Below, one piece after another: positions 43,570 to 51,053 of a stretch of DNA of 64,000 bases. Location of the stretch: positions 28,072-92,071 of the forward strand of contig NZ_UAUI01000013.1 in assembly GCF_900455735.1 (NCBI RefSeq), written 5' to 3'. This DNA is from Rhodococcus wratislaviensis (GTDB lineage Bacteria > Actinomycetota > Actinomycetes > Mycobacteriales > Mycobacteriaceae). A program made the position numbers and the translations under genes. Each line of letters starts with the position of its first letter. The stretch's first letter is position 1. The notes under the pieces were generated by a model. That model saw only the letters and a program-made list of their open reading frames with translations. It was not told the origin of the DNA and searched no databases.

Positions 43570-44010
43570 TCAGCCGTTCGGGTGCTGCTCACGAATCCGC
43601 GCCGCGAGTGCCTCTTCCTTCTCCCGCAGTTCCGGCGTGAACTCGTCCCCGAAATCCTCCGACTCGAAGATCGGCCGCACCTCGATCAGCTGGCGCAAAC
43701 CGGTGCCGGAGTCGGCGGGGCACTTCTTGACCCACTCGATCGCCTCTTCGAGGGATCGCACCTCCCAGATCCAGTAGCCCGCGATGATCTCCTTCGACTC
43801 GGTGAACGGGCCGTCGACCACCGACGTCGTGCCGCCCTCGAACACAACCCGCGCCCCGGCGCTGGTCGGCTTCAGACCCTGGCCGTCGAGCATGATGCCC
43901 GCGTTCACCAATTCCTCGTTGTACGCACCCATCGCCGCCAGCATTTCCTCGGTCGGGGCGATCTTGTCTTCGTCGGCACCTGCACCCTCGATCATCACCA
44001 TGACTCGCAT
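43570..44010 (-). CDS. DGPF/YCII-domain protein, partner of ECF42 sigma factor
   Basis: 146 aa YCII-related protein with the diagnostic VDGPFTESKE motif and the ferredoxin-like fold opening MRVMVMIEGAGADEDKIAPT. It ends 5 bp before the sigma-factor start and is its genetic partner; DGPF proteins are typical targets of ECF42 regulation in actinobacteria. No catalytic function is proven for the family. The upstream region contains palindromic repeat copy 6 (44103-44148). Confidence 0.9.
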   Translation of the reverse strand: MRVMVMIEGAGADEDKIAPTEEMLAAMGAYNEELVNAGIMLDGQGLKPTSAGARVVFEGGTTSVVDGPFTESKEIIAGYWIWEVRSLEEAIEWVKKCPADSGTGLRQLIEVRPIFESEDFGDEFTPELREKEEALAARIREQHPNG

Positions 44011-44102
44011 GATTTCCTCCTCGATTGTGGTCGGTCCAGGCCTTCTTGCCGTGGACTCACACAGTACGTCGAACGGGCCACCACGGATTTCGACATTCGT
44101 GC

Positions 44103-44148
44103 CCCGTGAGTACTTGTTAACCGCCCGCGGTTAACAAGTACTCACGGG
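44103..44148. repeat. 46-bp palindromic element, copy 6
   Basis: The most perfect copy: 21-bp arms (44103-44123 and 44128-44148) fully complementary around a CCCG loop. Unlike the other copies it is in the promoter region of two divergent genes (DGPF protein and NTF2-FMO monooxygenase), not at a gene end. It may insulate the two promoters or carry a binding site. No stop codon of a called gene lies in it. Confidence 0.95.
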
Positions 44149-44202
44149 CGGGGACTGCAACACGATGCAACGCTTGCCGCCCGCCCCACTCCGGAGTGTG
44201 CT

Positions 44203-44215
44203 GTATGTCACATAC
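44203..44215. promoter_or_regulatory. Short palindrome before the NTF2-FMO gene
   Basis: Perfect 13-bp palindrome GTATGTCACATAC, 19 bp upstream of the monooxygenase ATG at 44234. It precedes the AAGGAGAGG ribosome-binding site and could be an operator for the monooxygenase. It is close to, but separate from, palindromic repeat copy 6. Confidence 0.35.
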
Positions 44216-44233
44216 CAAGCGAAGGAGAGGTAC

Positions 44234-46057
44234 ATGACACAGACGGTCCAGCCGACTGCGGTGCAGACGTCCCTGACACCTCAGGAACGAGTCGACCTGT
44301 GGTTGGCGAGCTTCGAATCCGCTCTCGCCGCGCGCGACGTCGACCGCGCCGCGGGCATGTTCGCAGTCGACAGCTTCTGGCGGGACCTGGTGGCGTTCAC
44401 CTGGAACCTCAAGACGGTCGAGGGACGCGACGCCGTCGCCGCGATGCTGCACGCACGCCTCGACGACACCGACCCCGTCAACTTCCGCACCACCGAGACA
44501 CCGGACGAGGCCGACGGTGTCACCTCGGCGTGGATCGAGTTCGAGACGGCGACGGGCCGCGGCAAGGGGCACCTGCGCCTGAAGGGCGACGAGGCGTGGA
44601 CGTTCCTCACCACCATGCAGGAGTTGAAGGGCCACGAGGAACGCCGCGGACGGAACCGCGTCAAGGGTGCTGTTCACGGCTCCGGCGGCGACACCCAGAG
44701 CTGGGCGGAGAAGCGGGAGATCGAGGAGCGGGAACTCGGTTACACCCGTCAGCCGTACGTTCTCGTGATCGGCGGCGGCCAGGGCGGCATCGCGCTCGGC
44801 GCGCGGCTGCGCCAACTCGGGGTCCCGGCCATCGTCGTCGACAAGAACGAACGCCCCGGCGACCAGTGGCGCAACCGGTACAAGTCGCTGTGCCTGCACG
44901 ACCCGGTCTGGTACGACCACCTGCCCTACATGCCGTTCCCGGACAACTGGCCGGTCTTCGCGCCGAAGGACAAGATCGGCGACTGGCTCGAGATGTACAC
45001 CAAGGTGATGGAGATCCCGTACTGGTCGTCCACCACCTGCACGTCCGCGACGTTCGACGACGAGACCAAGGAGTGGACCGTCGTCCTCGACCGCGACGGC
45101 GAGGACGTGGTGCTCCACCCGAAGCAGTTGGTGCTCGCCACCGGCATGTCGGGCAAGCCGAACGTCCCCTCGTTCCCGGGCCAGGACGTCTTCCGGGGCG
45201 AGCAGCACCATTCGAGCCGGCACCCCGGTCCGGACGCCTACGTGGGGAAGCGCGTCGTCGTCGTGGGTGCCAACAATTCGGCTCACGACATCTGCAAGGC
45301 GCTCTTCGAGAACGGCGCCGACGTGACGATGTTGCAACGTTCGTCCACGCACATCGTGAAGTCGGACTCCTTGATGGACCTCGGCCTCGGCGACCTCTAC
45401 TCGGAGCGCGCTGTCGCGGCGGGCATGACGACGGAGAAGGCCGACCTCACGTTCGCGTCGCTGCCGTACAAGATCATGCACGAGTTCCAGATCCCGATCT
45501 ATCAGAAGATCGCCGAACGGGACAAGGACTTCTACGACCGGCTCGAGAAGGCCGGATTCAAGCTCGATTTCGGTGACGACGGGTCCGGTCTGTTCATGAA
45601 GTACCTGCGCCGCGGCTCCGGCTACTACATCGACGTCGGCGCATCCGAACTCGTCGCCGACGGCAGCATCCACCTCGTGTCCGGACAGGTCGACCACCTC
45701 ACCGAGAACGCCGTGGCGCTCACCGACGGGACGGAATTGCCGGCCGACCTCGTCGTCTACGCCACCGGCTACGGGTCCATGAACGGCTGGGCCGCCGACC
45801 TCATGGGTCAGGAAGTGGCCGACAAGGTCGGAAAGTGCTGGGGTCTCGGCTCCGACACCACCAAGGATCCGGGGCCGTGGGAGGGCGAGCAGCGCAACAT
45901 GTGGAAGCCGACCCAGCAGGAAGCGCTGTGGTTCCACGGCGGCAACCTGCACCAGTCGCGGCACTACTCGCTGTACCTCGCTCTGCAGCTCAAGGCCCGG
46001 CACGAGGAGATCCCGACACCGGTCTACGGGTTGCAGGAGGTGCATCACCTCAGCTGA
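44234..46057 (+). CDS. NTF2-like/flavin monooxygenase fusion protein
   Basis: 607 aa. Residues about 20-135 form an NTF2/SnoaL-like domain (WLASFESALAARDVDRAAGMF, SFWRDLVAFTW); after a charged linker, residues 175-600 are a flavin monooxygenase with VIGGGQGGIALGARLRQLG (first dinucleotide motif), DQWRNRYKSLCLHD and a second motif VVVGANNSAHDICKAL. The Baeyer-Villiger fingerprint is not evident; the class resembles YUCCA-like or N-hydroxylating FMOs. Start ATG 44234 follows AAGGAGAGG. It is divergent from the DGPF gene and ends 20 bp before a strong terminator. Substrate unknown. Confidence 0.88.
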   Translation: MTQTVQPTAVQTSLTPQERVDLWLASFESALAARDVDRAAGMFAVDSFWRDLVAFTWNLKTVEGRDAVAAMLHARLDDTDPVNFRTTETPDEADGVTSAWIEFETATGRGKGHLRLKGDEAWTFLTTMQELKGHEERRGRNRVKGAVHGSGGDTQSWAEKREIEERELGYTRQPYVLVIGGGQGGIALGARLRQLGVPAIVVDKNERPGDQWRNRYKSLCLHDPVWYDHLPYMPFPDNWPVFAPKDKIGDWLEMYTKVMEIPYWSSTTCTSATFDDETKEWTVVLDRDGEDVVLHPKQLVLATGMSGKPNVPSFPGQDVFRGEQHHSSRHPGPDAYVGKRVVVVGANNSAHDICKALFENGADVTMLQRSSTHIVKSDSLMDLGLGDLYSERAVAAGMTTEKADLTFASLPYKIMHEFQIPIYQKIAERDKDFYDRLEKAGFKLDFGDDGSGLFMKYLRRGSGYYIDVGASELVADGSIHLVSGQVDHLTENAVALTDGTELPADLVVYATGYGSMNGWAADLMGQEVADKVGKCWGLGSDTTKDPGPWEGEQRNMWKPTQQEALWFHGGNLHQSRHYSLYLALQLKARHEEIPTPVYGLQEVHHLS

Positions 46058-46077
46058 TCGATCCCTGACACGTAGCG

Positions 46078-46106
46078 GCGCCCTCACTCGTCGAGAGTGA
46101 GGGCGC
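46078..46106. terminator. Bidirectional intrinsic terminator-like hairpin
   Basis: Perfect 12-bp stem GCGCCCTCACTC (46078-46089) with its complement (46095-46106) around a 5-nt loop. It lies between the convergent FMO and SRPBCC genes and is the only strong symmetry in the 68-bp gap. A T-tract is absent, which is common for actinobacterial terminators. Confidence 0.75.
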
Positions 46107-46125
46107 TTGTCGATGCATGATCCGC

Positions 46126-46560
46126 TTACCTCGCTTCGAGGACCCCGGTCATCTGTTTGACCGTCTTGGCCGCGAGCACCTCGAAAGCGAGGCGGGCGAC
46201 GGGGTCGGCGAATCGCGCCAGGCCGGTGAATTCGAGATGGGCGCGGTAGGTGATCGACGTCGAGGTGTCGTCCACCTTTTCGCACGCCAGATCGTCCGAC
46301 GTGGCTGCGGTGTCGTTGCGACCCTCGAAGACGACGTGATCGGGGTCGTCGCGGGTCATGCGGTAGGTCAGTTCGGTTTTGCGCCCGAAGAACGACGACA
46401 CGTTGTGCCATTGCGTGCCCACCGCCACCGGACCGGGGGTGGTCTGCTCGCACGTGTCGGTCCCGGGATCCCAGGCCGTGGTGTTCGCGAAGTCGCGCAG
46501 GTACGCGACGACTTTCTCGAGCGGTGCGGCGACGGTGAACGTTCTACTGACCTCGGCCAC
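46126..46560 (-). CDS. SRPBCC family protein
   Basis: 144 aa START/SRPBCC-fold protein (polyketide cyclase/dehydrase-like). It shows the opening VSRTFTVAAPLEKVVAYLRD, a central WDPGTDTC...VGTQWHNVSSFFGRKTELTY, and the long C-terminal helix DPVARLAFEVLAAKTVKQM. Such proteins bind hydrophobic ligands; function here is undetermined. 9 bp separate its start from the DUF4193 gene end, so the two are probably co-transcribed. Confidence 0.83.
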   Translation of the reverse strand: MAEVSRTFTVAAPLEKVVAYLRDFANTTAWDPGTDTCEQTTPGPVAVGTQWHNVSSFFGRKTELTYRMTRDDPDHVVFEGRNDTAATSDDLACEKVDDTSTSITYRAHLEFTGLARFADPVARLAFEVLAAKTVKQMTGVLEAR

Positions 46561-46569
46561 TCGGGCCTC

Positions 46570-46869
46570 CTATGCGCAGTCGCGGCAAATCAGCTGTCCG
46601 CCCTCTTCGGACGCGAGACGCGACCGATGATGGACCAGGAAGCAACTGCTGCAAGTGAATTCGTCGGCCCTCTTCGGAACGACGCGGACCGTGAGTTCCT
46701 CACCGGACAGGTCGGCGCCGGGCAGTTCGAAGGACTCCGCCGTGTCGGTCTCCTCGACGTCGACGACGGACGACTGCGAGTCGTTCCTCCGTGTCTTCAA
46801 TTCTTCGAGCGAGTCCGCGGCGAGTTCGTCGTCGACGGTAACCCGTGGTGCGTCGTAGTCGGTTGCCAT
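46570..46869 (-). CDS. DUF4193 family protein with Zn-ribbon-like cysteines
   Basis: 99 aa, the usual length of actinobacterial DUF4193 proteins. The start at ATG 46869 (MATDYDAPR) is supported by GGGAGGAAG upstream; the open frame extends 15 codons further. An acidic N-terminal half (VDVEETDTAESFELPG) is followed by a C-terminal DEFTCSSCFLVHHRSRLA and ICRDC, giving two CxxC pairs that should bind zinc. Widely conserved in mycolic-acid actinobacteria with unknown role; possible RNA polymerase or transcription association. Confidence 0.88.
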   Translation of the reverse strand: MATDYDAPRVTVDDELAADSLEELKTRRNDSQSSVVDVEETDTAESFELPGADLSGEELTVRVVPKRADEFTCSSCFLVHHRSRLASEEGGQLICRDCA

Positions 46870-47046
46870 GACTTCCTCCCTTTGGCTCATGTTCCCCGTG
46901 TCGTGAAATTCCACACTTGCGGGGCACGGTTGCTAGACAACGCACCGATCCCGCGTTTTGTTCCCGGGCCGCCACAACTCGCCCCGTGGTTGCGGGATGC
47001 CCGTTCCGGGTACCACTCAATCAGCCGATCGGAAGGTGGTCAGTTG

Positions 47047-47304
47047 ATGACGAGTGCCCACGACGAGCTCGGCAATCCCGTGCCTGCCCCGGAGCCGGTG
47101 CCGCCGGATCCGAGCCCTCCTCCTGTGCCGCCGACGCCGACACCGCCTCACCCGTTTCCGCCCGAGCCGGGCCCGGAACCTGCACCTCCCGAGCCCGGAC
47201 CGCAACCGGGGCCGCCGGAACCTCCGGGACCTCCGCAGCCTCCGATTCCGGATCCGACTCCCCCGTTTCCGCCGCAGATGCACGGCCGGGACCACTCCCT
47301 GTAG
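47047..47304 (+). CDS. Small proline-rich protein
   Basis: 85 aa, start ATG 47047 after GGAAGGTGGTCAG. After a short polar N-terminus (MTSAHDELGNPVPAPEP) the protein is almost entirely Pro with Pro-Glu, Pro-Thr and Gly-Pro units, ending in PPQMHGRDHSL. It has no signal peptide. The TAG stop (47302-47304) is inside the IdeR box of the siderophore-binding gene. It may be a real small protein of unknown role; GC-rich composition alone can create proline-rich frames, so confidence is moderate. Confidence 0.55.
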   Translation: MTSAHDELGNPVPAPEPVPPDPSPPPVPPTPTPPHPFPPEPGPEPAPPEPGPQPGPPEPPGPPQPPIPDPTPPFPPQMHGRDHSL

Positions 47305-47319
47305 GTTAGCCTCACCTAC
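47301..47319. promoter_or_regulatory. IdeR/DtxR iron box
   Basis: GTAGGTTAGCCTCACCTAC matches the IdeR consensus TTAGGTTAGSCTAACCTAA at 16 of 19 positions and is itself a near-palindrome, extended by flanking CCT/AGG. It lies 14 bp upstream of the ATG of a ferric-siderophore-binding lipoprotein, as expected for iron-repressed uptake genes. Expected effect: repression by Fe-IdeR when iron is ample. Confidence 0.85.
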
Positions 47320-47333
47320 AGGGAGGTATGTGG

Positions 47334-48344
47334 ATGCGAACGCTCGACCGCCGCAAGTTCCTGACCGTGAGTGCCGGGGTCGGCCTGGCCGTCGTCGCCG
47401 CAGCGTGTTCCTCGGGAACCGCAGCGGACACCGAAGGCACCACCCGGACGGTGACGCACAAGAAGGGAACGACCGAAGTCCCGGACAACCCCCAGCGCAT
47501 CGTCACCGTCGGCTACTCCGACCAGGACACGCTCCTCGCGTTCGGACGCCGGCCGGTCGGCGTCACCGACTGGTACGGCGACTATCCGGACGCCACGTGG
47601 CCCTGGGCCCAGGACGCGCTCGGCGGGGCGCACCCCGAGGTCTTCAACCGCGGACAGTTCACCGGTGAGGCCAATTTCGCGTACGAGGCCATCGCGAAAC
47701 TCGACCCCGCCCTGATCCTCGCGCTGTACATCGACGTCGACGACGACGCATATCAACGGCTCTCGGCGATCGCCCCCACCGTCACGACGTCGCCGGACTA
47801 CCCCGATTTCGGCATGCCGTGGCAGGACGCCGTCCGGATCGTCGGCACCACCCTCGGCGAGGACGAGAAGGCGAACCAACTCGTCGCCGGTGTGGACGAC
47901 CTGGTGGCGCAGCAACGCGCCGCCCACCCCGAATTCGAGGGCAAGACGGTCGCGGTCGCCGAACTGGGCGACGCCGGATCGTTCTACGTCCGGTCCCCGA
48001 ACGACCCGCGATCGCGCCTGATGACGTCGCTCGGGTTCGTCGTCCCGGAGCAGATCGCGCAACTTGCAGGCGATCAGGACGCGTTCACCATCAGCAAGGA
48101 ACAGTTCGACATCGTCGACGTCGACGTCCTCGTCTGGAACGTGGGCAGCAGTCCCGGCGCCGAAGCGACGATCACCGCCGACCCCGTCTATCAGTCGCTA
48201 CCGGTGGCAAAGGCGGGGCGGGCCGTATTCGTCGACGACCCCACCGTCTCCGGCGCGCTCACCTGGGGCACCGTCCTCAGCCTCCCGTACGCCGTCGAGT
48301 CCCTCGTGCCGAAACTGGCGGATGCCGCCGCCAAACCGGCCTGA
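47334..48344 (+). CDS. Ferric-siderophore ABC substrate-binding lipoprotein
   Basis: 336 aa periplasmic-binding protein of the FepB/FecB family, bringing an iron-siderophore to an ABC permease encoded elsewhere. The N-terminus MRTLDRRKFLTVSAGVGLAV carries twin arginines and ends in lipobox AAAC, so it is probably Tat-exported and lipidated. Family features: RIVTVGYSDQDTLLAFGRRPVG and EAIAKLDPALILALYID. ATG 47334 is chosen because GGGAGG lies 7 bp upstream; ATG 47328 would leave a 1-bp spacing. The IdeR box upstream shows regulation by iron. No permease gene follows; it is transcribed alone. Confidence 0.9.
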   Translation: MRTLDRRKFLTVSAGVGLAVVAAACSSGTAADTEGTTRTVTHKKGTTEVPDNPQRIVTVGYSDQDTLLAFGRRPVGVTDWYGDYPDATWPWAQDALGGAHPEVFNRGQFTGEANFAYEAIAKLDPALILALYIDVDDDAYQRLSAIAPTVTTSPDYPDFGMPWQDAVRIVGTTLGEDEKANQLVAGVDDLVAQQRAAHPEFEGKTVAVAELGDAGSFYVRSPNDPRSRLMTSLGFVVPEQIAQLAGDQDAFTISKEQFDIVDVDVLVWNVGSSPGAEATITADPVYQSLPVAKAGRAVFVDDPTVSGALTWGTVLSLPYAVESLVPKLADAAAKPA

Positions 48345-48352
48345 CGCCGCGC

Positions 48353-50737
48353 TCATCCGGACTGGTCTTCGAGCCGGGTGAGCGCGACCAGCGTTCGGAC
48401 CCCGTGAATCATGGCGCGTTCGTCGAGGTTGAAACCCGGCTGGTGAAGCTCCTGCCGGGAGCCGGTCCCGTCCCACACTCCGAGTCTGGCCATCGCGCCC
48501 GGAACCTTCTCCAGGTACCACGCGAAATCCTCGCCACCGCTGGACTGATGGGCCTCGGCCAGGTGGTCGAAGCCGACGACCGATTCGATCGCCTCTCGTA
48601 GGTCGGCGGTGCAGTCGGGATCGTTGACGACGGGCGGGACGCCCTGCAGATAGGAGAGCTCGTACCGCACGTTGTACGGCGCGAGCAGGTGACCGATCGT
48701 GTCCGTGACCAGCGGTTCGAGCGAGGCCCACGTCTCATGGGACGCGCTGCGCAGGGTGCCCACCAGTTCACCCGACTCGGGAACGGAGTTCGCGACCTGC
48801 CCGGCGGCCACCTTCCCCCAGGTGAGGACGGTCGCGGTACGGGCGTCGATCCGGCGGTCGAGCACGGACGACAGACCGGTCACCAGGACCGCCGCGGCGT
48901 GGATCAGATCGCCGGTCAGATGGGGTCGGGCGGTATGTCCCCCCGCCGACCACAACCGCACCGTGACGGAGTCGTTGGACGACGTGATCGGCCCGGTCCG
49001 GGTGGCCAGTTTGCCGACCTCGAGATTCGGGTCGCAGTGCAGTGCGAAGATTTTCGACACCCCGTCGAGGGCGCCCGCGGCGATCGTGTCGACCGAGCCG
49101 CCGGGGGTCGTCTCCTCCCCGGGCTGGAAGACGAGGCGGACCCGGGACGGCGGCGGGTATTTCGTCAGGACGGATGCCGCCCCCATCAACATGGTGGTGT
49201 GGGCGTCGTGACCGCACGCGTGTGACACTCCGGGCACCCTCGACTCGAACGGGAGACCGGTCGTCTCGGCGATCGGCAGCGCGTCGAGGTCGGCGCGCAG
49301 CGCAATGCACTCGCCCGTGTCGGGACCGACGTCGCACCACAGGCCGGTTCCGCCGGGCAACAGGACGGGTGCGAGCCCCAGACCGACGAGGTGGGCGCGC
49401 ACGACGCCGGTGGTCCTGCGTTCCTCGAACGACAGTTCCGGATGTGCGTGCAGGTCCCGGCGCCACTCGATCAGCTTCTTCTCGTCGAGCTCCGTCGACT
49501 CCGTCCACGTCATGTCGGCGGTATCGCCGCGGTCCCAGAACCTCGCGCTCCAATATCTCCGGGTCCGGCCCGCACCGGTCGACTTCGGGCCGAGCTCGCG
49601 CGGCGCGGGTGGCGCCTCCACTTCGGGAAGGTGCTCGGAGCGGCCCGCCGTCTCCGCGAGCAGCAGATCCACCACGTCGGTGAGCCGGCCACGGCGACCG
49701 AGCGCCCGACGTTGCCGGGCGGCGGAGCTGCCGTGGGCGGTGGCCTCGGCGGACAGCTCCACCACGGTGTCCCAGTCCCCGGTCTCCTCGAGCTGAGGCC
49801 GCAGCGAATTCACGAAGTCGCCGACGAGGTCCGCCGCAGGACGTGCCTGCGGAACTGTCACGTCGACGAGGTCCTCCTCCAACCCCGACCGCGCCGCCCG
49901 CCACAGTGCCGCCCTGGTCAGGGTCGGAACGACCTCGACGCCCTTCGTCCCGGCGCGCAATCCCTGCACCTCGCGTTCCACGAGCGCACGGAACAGCGCG
50001 GTGACGAGCATGACCGTGTCCAGTCGCGGGCAGCTGTCGCACACCCGCAACTCCAGGGTCGGAAGTTTCACCGACGGCCGGACGTCGAAGTACGCCATAC
50101 CGGGGTCACTGATCACCCCGCTGGCGACCAGGTCGTCGATCAGCGTGCCGTATTCGGCGGCCGAGGAGACGGGCGCGGCCGGACCGGTGCTCGGCCAGCG
50201 CAACCACAGAAGCGTCCGCGCGCTGGCATAGCCGGTGTCCGCACCGTCGGACCGGAACGGGGAACTCGCGCTGAGCGCCAGGAGGACGGGCATGTGCGGA
50301 GCGACGCGGTGCGCGACCTGCACGGCCTCGTCGCGGTCGGGCAGGTCGACGTGAACCTGTGTGCCGCAGATCAGCTGCTCGCGGGCGAGCACCTGATAGT
50401 CCGCGAGCATGCGCCGGTAGCGCTGCGTTCCCGTCACGTGCATCTCGGCGGGCAGCGCCAGCGGCATCGAGCCCGCGGCCGCCACGCCGATGCCGAGCCC
50501 CTCGGCCGCGTCGATCAGCACTCTCCGATGCCGCTCCAGGTCGTTCCGCAGGCCGTCGAGGTCGGCGTACACACCACTGTTGACCTCGACGACGCACTGC
50601 TGGAGTTCGTCGACGAACACCCCGTCGGGAAGTCGTGCCAGCAACTCCGGCGCGCGCGTGGTCAGGCGCCGGGTCTTGCGATCGATGAGGTGGAATTCCT
50701 CCTCGACGCCCACTTTCCGTGGGTCGGTGGCGAGCAC
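48353..50737 (-). CDS. Fusion of carboxylate-amine ligase (GCS2) and M20 amidohydrolase
   Basis: 794 aa continuous frame with two enzyme domains. Residues 1-380 are a glutamate-cysteine ligase 2/YbdK-like ATP-dependent carboxylate-amine ligase (VGVEEEFHLID, CGTQVHVDLPDRDEA, TLELRVCDSC). After a linker with a possible internal start (Met409), residues 410-790 are an M20D amidohydrolase (HAHPELSFEERRTTG, SHACGHDAHTTMLMGAA, QPGEETTPGGS), the latter carrying the metal-binding HDAH and GEE motifs. It could ligate and then process or recycle a gamma-glutamyl-type amide. The fusion is real in this sequence: no stop or frameshift occurs between the halves. Its biological role is unknown. Confidence 0.85.
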   Translation of the reverse strand: MLATDPRKVGVEEEFHLIDRKTRRLTTRAPELLARLPDGVFVDELQQCVVEVNSGVYADLDGLRNDLERHRRVLIDAAEGLGIGVAAAGSMPLALPAEMHVTGTQRYRRMLADYQVLAREQLICGTQVHVDLPDRDEAVQVAHRVAPHMPVLLALSASSPFRSDGADTGYASARTLLWLRWPSTGPAAPVSSAAEYGTLIDDLVASGVISDPGMAYFDVRPSVKLPTLELRVCDSCPRLDTVMLVTALFRALVEREVQGLRAGTKGVEVVPTLTRAALWRAARSGLEEDLVDVTVPQARPAADLVGDFVNSLRPQLEETGDWDTVVELSAEATAHGSSAARQRRALGRRGRLTDVVDLLLAETAGRSEHLPEVEAPPAPRELGPKSTGAGRTRRYWSARFWDRGDTADMTWTESTELDEKKLIEWRRDLHAHPELSFEERRTTGVVRAHLVGLGLAPVLLPGGTGLWCDVGPDTGECIALRADLDALPIAETTGLPFESRVPGVSHACGHDAHTTMLMGAASVLTKYPPPSRVRLVFQPGEETTPGGSVDTIAAGALDGVSKIFALHCDPNLEVGKLATRTGPITSSNDSVTVRLWSAGGHTARPHLTGDLIHAAAVLVTGLSSVLDRRIDARTATVLTWGKVAAGQVANSVPESGELVGTLRSASHETWASLEPLVTDTIGHLLAPYNVRYELSYLQGVPPVVNDPDCTADLREAIESVVGFDHLAEAHQSSGGEDFAWYLEKVPGAMARLGVWDGTGSRQELHQPGFNLDERAMIHGVRTLVALTRLEDQSG

Positions 50738-50746
50738 GATGTGCCT

Positions 50747-50938
50747 CTATTTCTCTGTGGCACCCTCGGTGTCGTCGAAGAACGCCCAGGTGCCGTCCTC
50801 GTCGACTTCCATCCGCCATCCGAGTTCGGAATTGTCCGCGCGAACGTCGACGAACCATGCGTGCGCGTCGTCGGCGCTCGGGATCTCCTTCGTTTCCACC
50901 ACGCTGCCCTGGGGATCGATCACTCGGTATTTCGCCAT
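50747..50938 (-). CDS. Small conserved hypothetical protein
   Basis: 63 aa, start ATG 50938 (MAKYRVIDPQGSVVETKEIP). The sequence is polar and acidic with WFVDVRADNSELGWRMEVDE, without membrane or metal motifs, and its composition is unlike random frames of this genome. It lies 9 bp upstream of the ligase-amidohydrolase fusion on the same strand, so the two are likely co-transcribed. Function not recognised. Confidence 0.68.
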   Translation of the reverse strand: MAKYRVIDPQGSVVETKEIPSADDAHAWFVDVRADNSELGWRMEVDEDGTWAFFDDTEGATEK

Positions 50939-51053
50939 GGTCGACGGGTTCCCCGCCCACCCGGGTCTGAATCATCGGACGGAATATCCCGTCCGCCCCG
51001 GGCAGTTACACCATCTAATTGATGATTCAACTATTACGATCGAGGGGCATGGC

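Noticed and set aside
51020..51031. TTGATGATTCAA symmetry before the luciferase-like gene
   Set aside because: Only 4-bp arms; too weak to call an operator without supporting copies.
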